From Cellulomonas sp. URHE0023 (GTDB lineage: Bacteria; Actinomycetota; Actinomycetes; Actinomycetales; Cellulomonadaceae), in assembly GCF_000688475.1 (NCBI RefSeq), contig NZ_JIAN01000005.1:1-64000 (forward strand): DNA of 64,000 nt. Reading direction: 5' to 3'. The translations under genes and the position numbers were made by a program. Positions 61,080 through 64,000 of this stretch are shown in pieces; the stretch's first letter is position 1, and each line of letters begins with the position of its first letter. A model generated the notes under the pieces. The model was not told where the DNA came from, ran no database searches, and saw nothing but the letters and a program-made list of their open reading frames with translations.

Positions 61080-61703
61080 TCAGGGGTGTGCTAGCGCGAC
61101 GGCGTCGGCCACGAGCCGCGCGATCCCGTCGACGTCTCGGGCACGGATCCGGTCTCGGGGGACCATCCACGAGCCACCCACGGCGGCCACAGCCGGGATC
61201 GCGAGGTACTCGTGCAGGTTCGCGGGCCCGATGCCGCCGGTCGGTACGAAGCTCACGCCCCCGAACGGAGCAGCCAGGGCAGCGATGGCGGGTGCGCCCC
61301 CCGACGTGCCGGCAGGGAAGAACTTCACGGTCGTCAGCCCGAGCTCGAGCGCGGCCTGGACCTCGGTGGCGGTCACCGCCCCCGGCAGGGCGAGGACGCC
61401 GTGCTCGGCGCACCGCTCGACGACGGCCCGCGACAGGCCGGGCGAGACCACGTAGACCGCGCCGGCGGCGACGGCCTGGTCCACCTGCGCCACGGTCAGG
61501 ACGGTTCCCGCTCCGACGAGCACGTCGCCGCGCGCCGCCAGCACCCGGATCGACTCTTCGGCTGCCGCCGTGCGGAACGTGACCTCGGCGACGGGCAGCC
61601 CTCCCGAGACGAGTGCGCTGCCGAGTCCGTCGGCGTCGGCTGCGTCGTCGATGACCACGACCGGGACCAGTCGAGCGGCCCGCAGCGCTGCGAGTGCGTC
61701 CAC
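61080..61703 (-). CDS. eda: 2-keto-3-deoxy-6-phosphogluconate (KDPG) aldolase
   Basis: 207 residues, class I aldolase splitting KDPG to pyruvate and glyceraldehyde 3-phosphate. Catalytic Glu in VAEVTFRT near residue 40, the Schiff-base Lys in TVKFFPAG near 130, and phosphate-binding FVPTGGI near 158. AAGGGA precedes the GTG. First gene of the aldolase-kinase pair, behind a palindrome that may bind the IclR regulator. Confidence 0.93.
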   Translation of the reverse strand: MDALAALRAARLVPVVVIDDAADADGLGSALVSGGLPVAEVTFRTAAAEESIRVLAARGDVLVGAGTVLTVAQVDQAVAAGAVYVVSPGLSRAVVERCAEHGVLALPGAVTATEVQAALELGLTTVKFFPAGTSGGAPAIAALAAPFGGVSFVPTGGIGPANLHEYLAIPAVAAVGGSWMVPRDRIRARDVDGIARLVADAVALAHP

Positions 61704-61721
61704 GCGATTCCCTTCGAGGCG

Positions 61722-61736
61722 TTCCGTTAGGCGGAA
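61722..61736. promoter_or_regulatory. Candidate IclR-family operator upstream of eda-kdgK
   Basis: TTCCG-TTAGG-CGGAA, an inverted repeat in the 67-nt gap between iclR and eda. IclR-type sites often have this TTCCG/CGGAA form. It lies 19 nt before the eda start. Confidence 0.42.
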
Positions 61737-61770
61737 TAGTCATACCGCTTGCCGGAACAGCATCGCACAG

Positions 61771-62562
61771 TCAGCTGCCCTCCGGCGCACCCAGCGACAT
61801 GCCGTCAGGCAGCAGGGGCGGGAGAACCGACCGCATCCGGTCGTTCAGCCACCCGATCCGGTCCGCGGTCATCCGGTCCGCGGGCGCCGTCACGCTCACC
61901 GCTGCGACTGCCGAGCCCGAACGCATCAGGGGCACCGCGACGCAGCTGATGCCGACCTCGTTCTCCTGCTCCTCGGTCGCCCAGCCCCGGGTCCGCGCGC
62001 GCACCAGCTCGGACCAGACGTGGTCCTGGTCGACACCCTGCCCGCCCGCGGTCCCTACGTAGGCGCCGAGCATCGCGCGGTCAGTTCCCCGGAACGCCAG
62101 CAGGGCCCGGCCCAGGGCCGTCGTGACCGCAGGGCTCCGGCGTCCCACCGCCGACCAGACCCGCACCGAGCGCTCCGGCTCGACCTTGTCGAGGTAGACC
62201 ACGTGCGTCCCGCTCAGCACACCGAGGTGCACGAGCTCGTCCGTGGCGCCGCTCAGCGCCACGAGCGCCGGGTGCAGCAGGACCGGAAGGTTCTCGTCAC
62301 TGAAGTAGTCGTCGGCGAGCCGGGTGGCCGCAGGGCCGAGCACGTAGTTCCCGGACGGTGCCTGCGTCGCGAACCCGCGGTGGCGCAGTGCTGCGAGCGT
62401 GCGGTGGACGGTCGTCTTGTTGATGCCGACGGCCGTGGCGAGGTCGGCGAGACCGAGTCCAGCCGAACCGCCCCGCGCGAGCGCCTCGAGCACGAGGAGC
62501 GCCCTGTCGACGGACTCGACGGGCGAAGCCGCACTCGTAAACGGTTCGACAGGCGAGGACAT
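61771..62562 (-). CDS. IclR-family regulator (KdgR-like)
   Basis: 263 residues. Winged helix-turn-helix about 15-75 (LADLATAVGINKTTVHRTL), then the effector domain with GISCVAVPLMRSG near 215. Located in front of eda and kdgK on the same strand, so it probably responds to KDG or KDPG. The ATG has a TAGGTT -10 box exactly 6 nt upstream and no ribosome site, so the message is probably leaderless. Confidence 0.87.
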   Translation of the reverse strand: MSSPVEPFTSAASPVESVDRALLVLEALARGGSAGLGLADLATAVGINKTTVHRTLAALRHRGFATQAPSGNYVLGPAATRLADDYFSDENLPVLLHPALVALSGATDELVHLGVLSGTHVVYLDKVEPERSVRVWSAVGRRSPAVTTALGRALLAFRGTDRAMLGAYVGTAGGQGVDQDHVWSELVRARTRGWATEEQENEVGISCVAVPLMRSGSAVAAVSVTAPADRMTADRIGWLNDRMRSVLPPLLPDGMSLGAPEGS

Positions 62563-62568
62563 GGGGCC

Positions 62569-62574
62569 AACCTA
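62569..62574 (-). promoter_or_regulatory. -10 box of a probable leaderless transcript (iclR)
   Basis: On the minus strand TAGGTT is followed by GGCCCC and then the ATG. Confidence 0.4.
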
Positions 62575-62648
62575 GCGGCCCGACAGCAGGCACCAGCGAG
62601 CTCCGTGCCGCGCCGGTCTGCTGGCGCCAGGCGCGTGTCCTGCTGCGT

Positions 62649-64000
62649 CTACCGGTCGGACGGCGGAACGTGGCCGAAGCGATGCAGCGTCCGGCTGACA
62701 GCCTGCTCGCGCACCACCGTGAGCAGCTCGCGGTGGGCACTCGCGACGACAGCCGCGTCCAGGACCGTCACCTCCCCCAGCCGGGTGACCGCGGCCTCCC
62801 GCAGGTGAGGGGCGTCACCGATCACCCGGATCCGCCCGGTGACCCAACCGTCACGGACGCGAGCGGCGAACGTCTCGTGCGTCTCGGACTCGACGGAGCT
62901 GACGGTCACGCGCACGCCCGCGGTCTCGGCTGCGTGCCGGACCCGTGCCACATGGGCCGGCGGCGCACCGTCCCCGATGCGGATCGTCAGCAGCGGGACC
63001 GGCCGGTACCGCAGCACGTTCGCCTCGACCCGGAGCTTCGACGGGTCGTGCTCGACGGAGAGCTCGTCAGCCCACACCCGGTCGTCGTCCGCCGAGGCCC
63101 AAGCCAGCCACGACTCGTCGTCGGAGGGCACCTCGGGCGAGTCCGACCACGAGCCGATCTGTGCGACGTAGTGCGGACCGCCCGCCTTCGCGCCGGGGCC
63201 GACGGTCGAGGCCTTCCACCCGCCGAACGGCTGCCGCCGCACGATCGCACCGGTGATGTGCCGGTTGACGTAGGCGTTCCCGACCTCCACGCGGTCCAGC
63301 CAGTGCGCGATCTCCGTCTCCTCCAGCGAGTGCAGCCCGCCCGTCAGGCCGAACGGCACCGCGTTCTGCACCTCGATCGCCGCGTCGAGGGTCTCCACGA
63401 ACACGATCCCGAGGACCGGCCCGAAGCACTCGGTCAGGTGGAACCACGAGCCTGGTTGGACGCCGAACTTCACGCCCGGCGACCAGAGTCGTCCCTCCTC
63501 GTCGAGCCGACGTGGCTTGATCAGCCACGACTCGCCCGCGTCGAGCGTGGTGAGCGCTCGCAAGAGTTTCCCGCTCGCGGGTTCCGTCAGAGGGCCGACG
63601 GCGTTGCCGAGGTCCGTCGACGGGCCGACCCGGAGCGACGACACGGCGTCGGCCAGCTGCCGGCGCAGCCGGTCCGAGCGGCCGGCCGAGCCGACGAGGA
63701 TCGCGAGCGACGCGGCCGAGCACTTCTGGCCGGCGTGCCCGAACGCCGAGCGCACCAGGTCGGCAACGGCGAGGTCGACGTCCGCGGACGGCGTGATGAC
63801 GAGCGCGTTCTTGCCCGAGGTCTCGGCCAGCACGTCGAGGGACGGCCGCCAACCGGCGAACAGGCGGGCGGTCTCGATCGAGCCCGTGAGCAGGACGCGC
63901 GAGACCGACGGGTGCGTCACGAGATGCCGGCCGACCGGCCCCTCGGGGCTGAGCACCACGGTGAGCGCACCGGGAGCGTCGAGGCCACGCTGGATCGCGG
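62649..64000 (-). CDS. putA: PutA-like proline/1-pyrroline-5-carboxylate dehydrogenase, C-terminal part (5' end beyond window)
   Basis: About 450 codons, open at the right edge. The aldehyde dehydrogenase fold oxidises glutamate semialdehyde/P5C to glutamate. Catalytic Glu in ETSGKNALVI, nucleophile Cys in HAGQKCSAASLAI, and ECFGPVLGIVF. RRQPFGGWKAS is the substrate-anchor segment. A further ~130-residue C-terminal domain follows, as in bifunctional actinobacterial PutA. The N-terminal proline dehydrogenase domain, if any, is outside. Not linked functionally to the uronate genes. Confidence 0.85.
   Translation of the reverse strand, partial: AIQRGLDAPGALTVVLSPEGPVGRHLVTHPSVSRVLLTGSIETARLFAGWRPSLDVLAETSGKNALVITPSADVDLAVADLVRSAFGHAGQKCSAASLAILVGSAGRSDRLRRQLADAVSSLRVGPSTDLGNAVGPLTEPASGKLLRALTTLDAGESWLIKPRRLDEEGRLWSPGVKFGVQPGSWFHLTECFGPVLGIVFVETLDAAIEVQNAVPFGLTGGLHSLEETEIAHWLDRVEVGNAYVNRHITGAIVRRQPFGGWKASTVGPGAKAGGPHYVAQIGSWSDSPEVPSDDESWLAWASADDDRVWADELSVEHDPSKLRVEANVLRYRPVPLLTIRIGDGAPPAHVARVRHAAETAGVRVTVSSVESETHETFAARVRDGWVTGRIRVIGDAPHLREAAVTRLGEVTVLDAAVVASAHRELLTVVREQAVSRTLHRFGHVPPSDR

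Overview
The window is high-GC chromosomal DNA from a Gram-positive actinomycete. The evidence is a WhiB1-type iron-sulphur regulator beside a PdtaS-type sensor kinase, a purK/purE/GtrA block, frequent GTG starts and ATGA overlaps, several start codons that look leaderless (a TANNNT -10 box exactly 6 nt before the start), and a CebR-controlled cellobiose transporter. Together these suggest a plant-polymer degrader of the Cellulomonas type. The genus is an inference; no ribosomal RNA or tRNA gene was seen.

Layout. 1-1884: end-truncated secreted peptidoglycan amidase with DUF4214 repeats (minus strand). 2077-17270: cell-surface glycan locus: dTDP-glucose 4,6-dehydratase, a large polytopic GT-C-like protein, an LhgO-like oxidase, a UPF0104 flippase-like protein, two DegT aminotransferases, a Gfo/Idh/MocA dehydrogenase, an epimerase, two hexapeptide acyltransferases, a GtrB-like glycosyltransferase and two overlapping LCP ligases that would attach the glycan to peptidoglycan. 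17283-19746: purE, purK and a GtrA protein, a housekeeping block sitting inside the glycan region. 20124-29256: one-strand cluster for a CDP-3,6-dideoxy sugar: rfbH, rfbG, a thioredoxin-reductase-like ferredoxin-NADP reductase, a 7Fe ferredoxin, rfbF, a GtrB-like/GtrA pair, a thiamine-diphosphate enzyme and a short-chain reductase. The gene set matches CDP-yersiniose synthesis (a two-carbon branched sugar), except that the usual E3 reductase is replaced by the two-gene ferredoxin chain. This is the most interesting system in the window.

29371-43707: two two-component systems (OmpR-type and NarL-type), a MacB/FtsX-type ABC exporter next to the second, an orphan EssC/EccC-like ATPase with a small membrane protein, then whiB1, pdtaS and a DUF2505 gene. 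43708-48603: cebEFG-like cellobiose/cello-oligosaccharide importer with its LacI-type regulator and two CebR-like operators. 48682-62562: hexuronate utilisation: a PotABCD-type importer and LacI regulator on the minus strand, divergent from manD-uxaA-uxaC-uxuB, followed by KDG kinase, KDPG aldolase and an IclR regulator. Glucuronate is predicted to go through fructuronate, mannonate and 2-keto-3-deoxygluconate to pyruvate and glyceraldehyde 3-phosphate. 62649-64000: 3' part of a putA-like proline/P5C dehydrogenase gene, cut by the window edge.

Large reading frames antisense to these genes are composition shadows and are not annotated. Promoter and operator calls were made by eye and carry low to moderate confidence.
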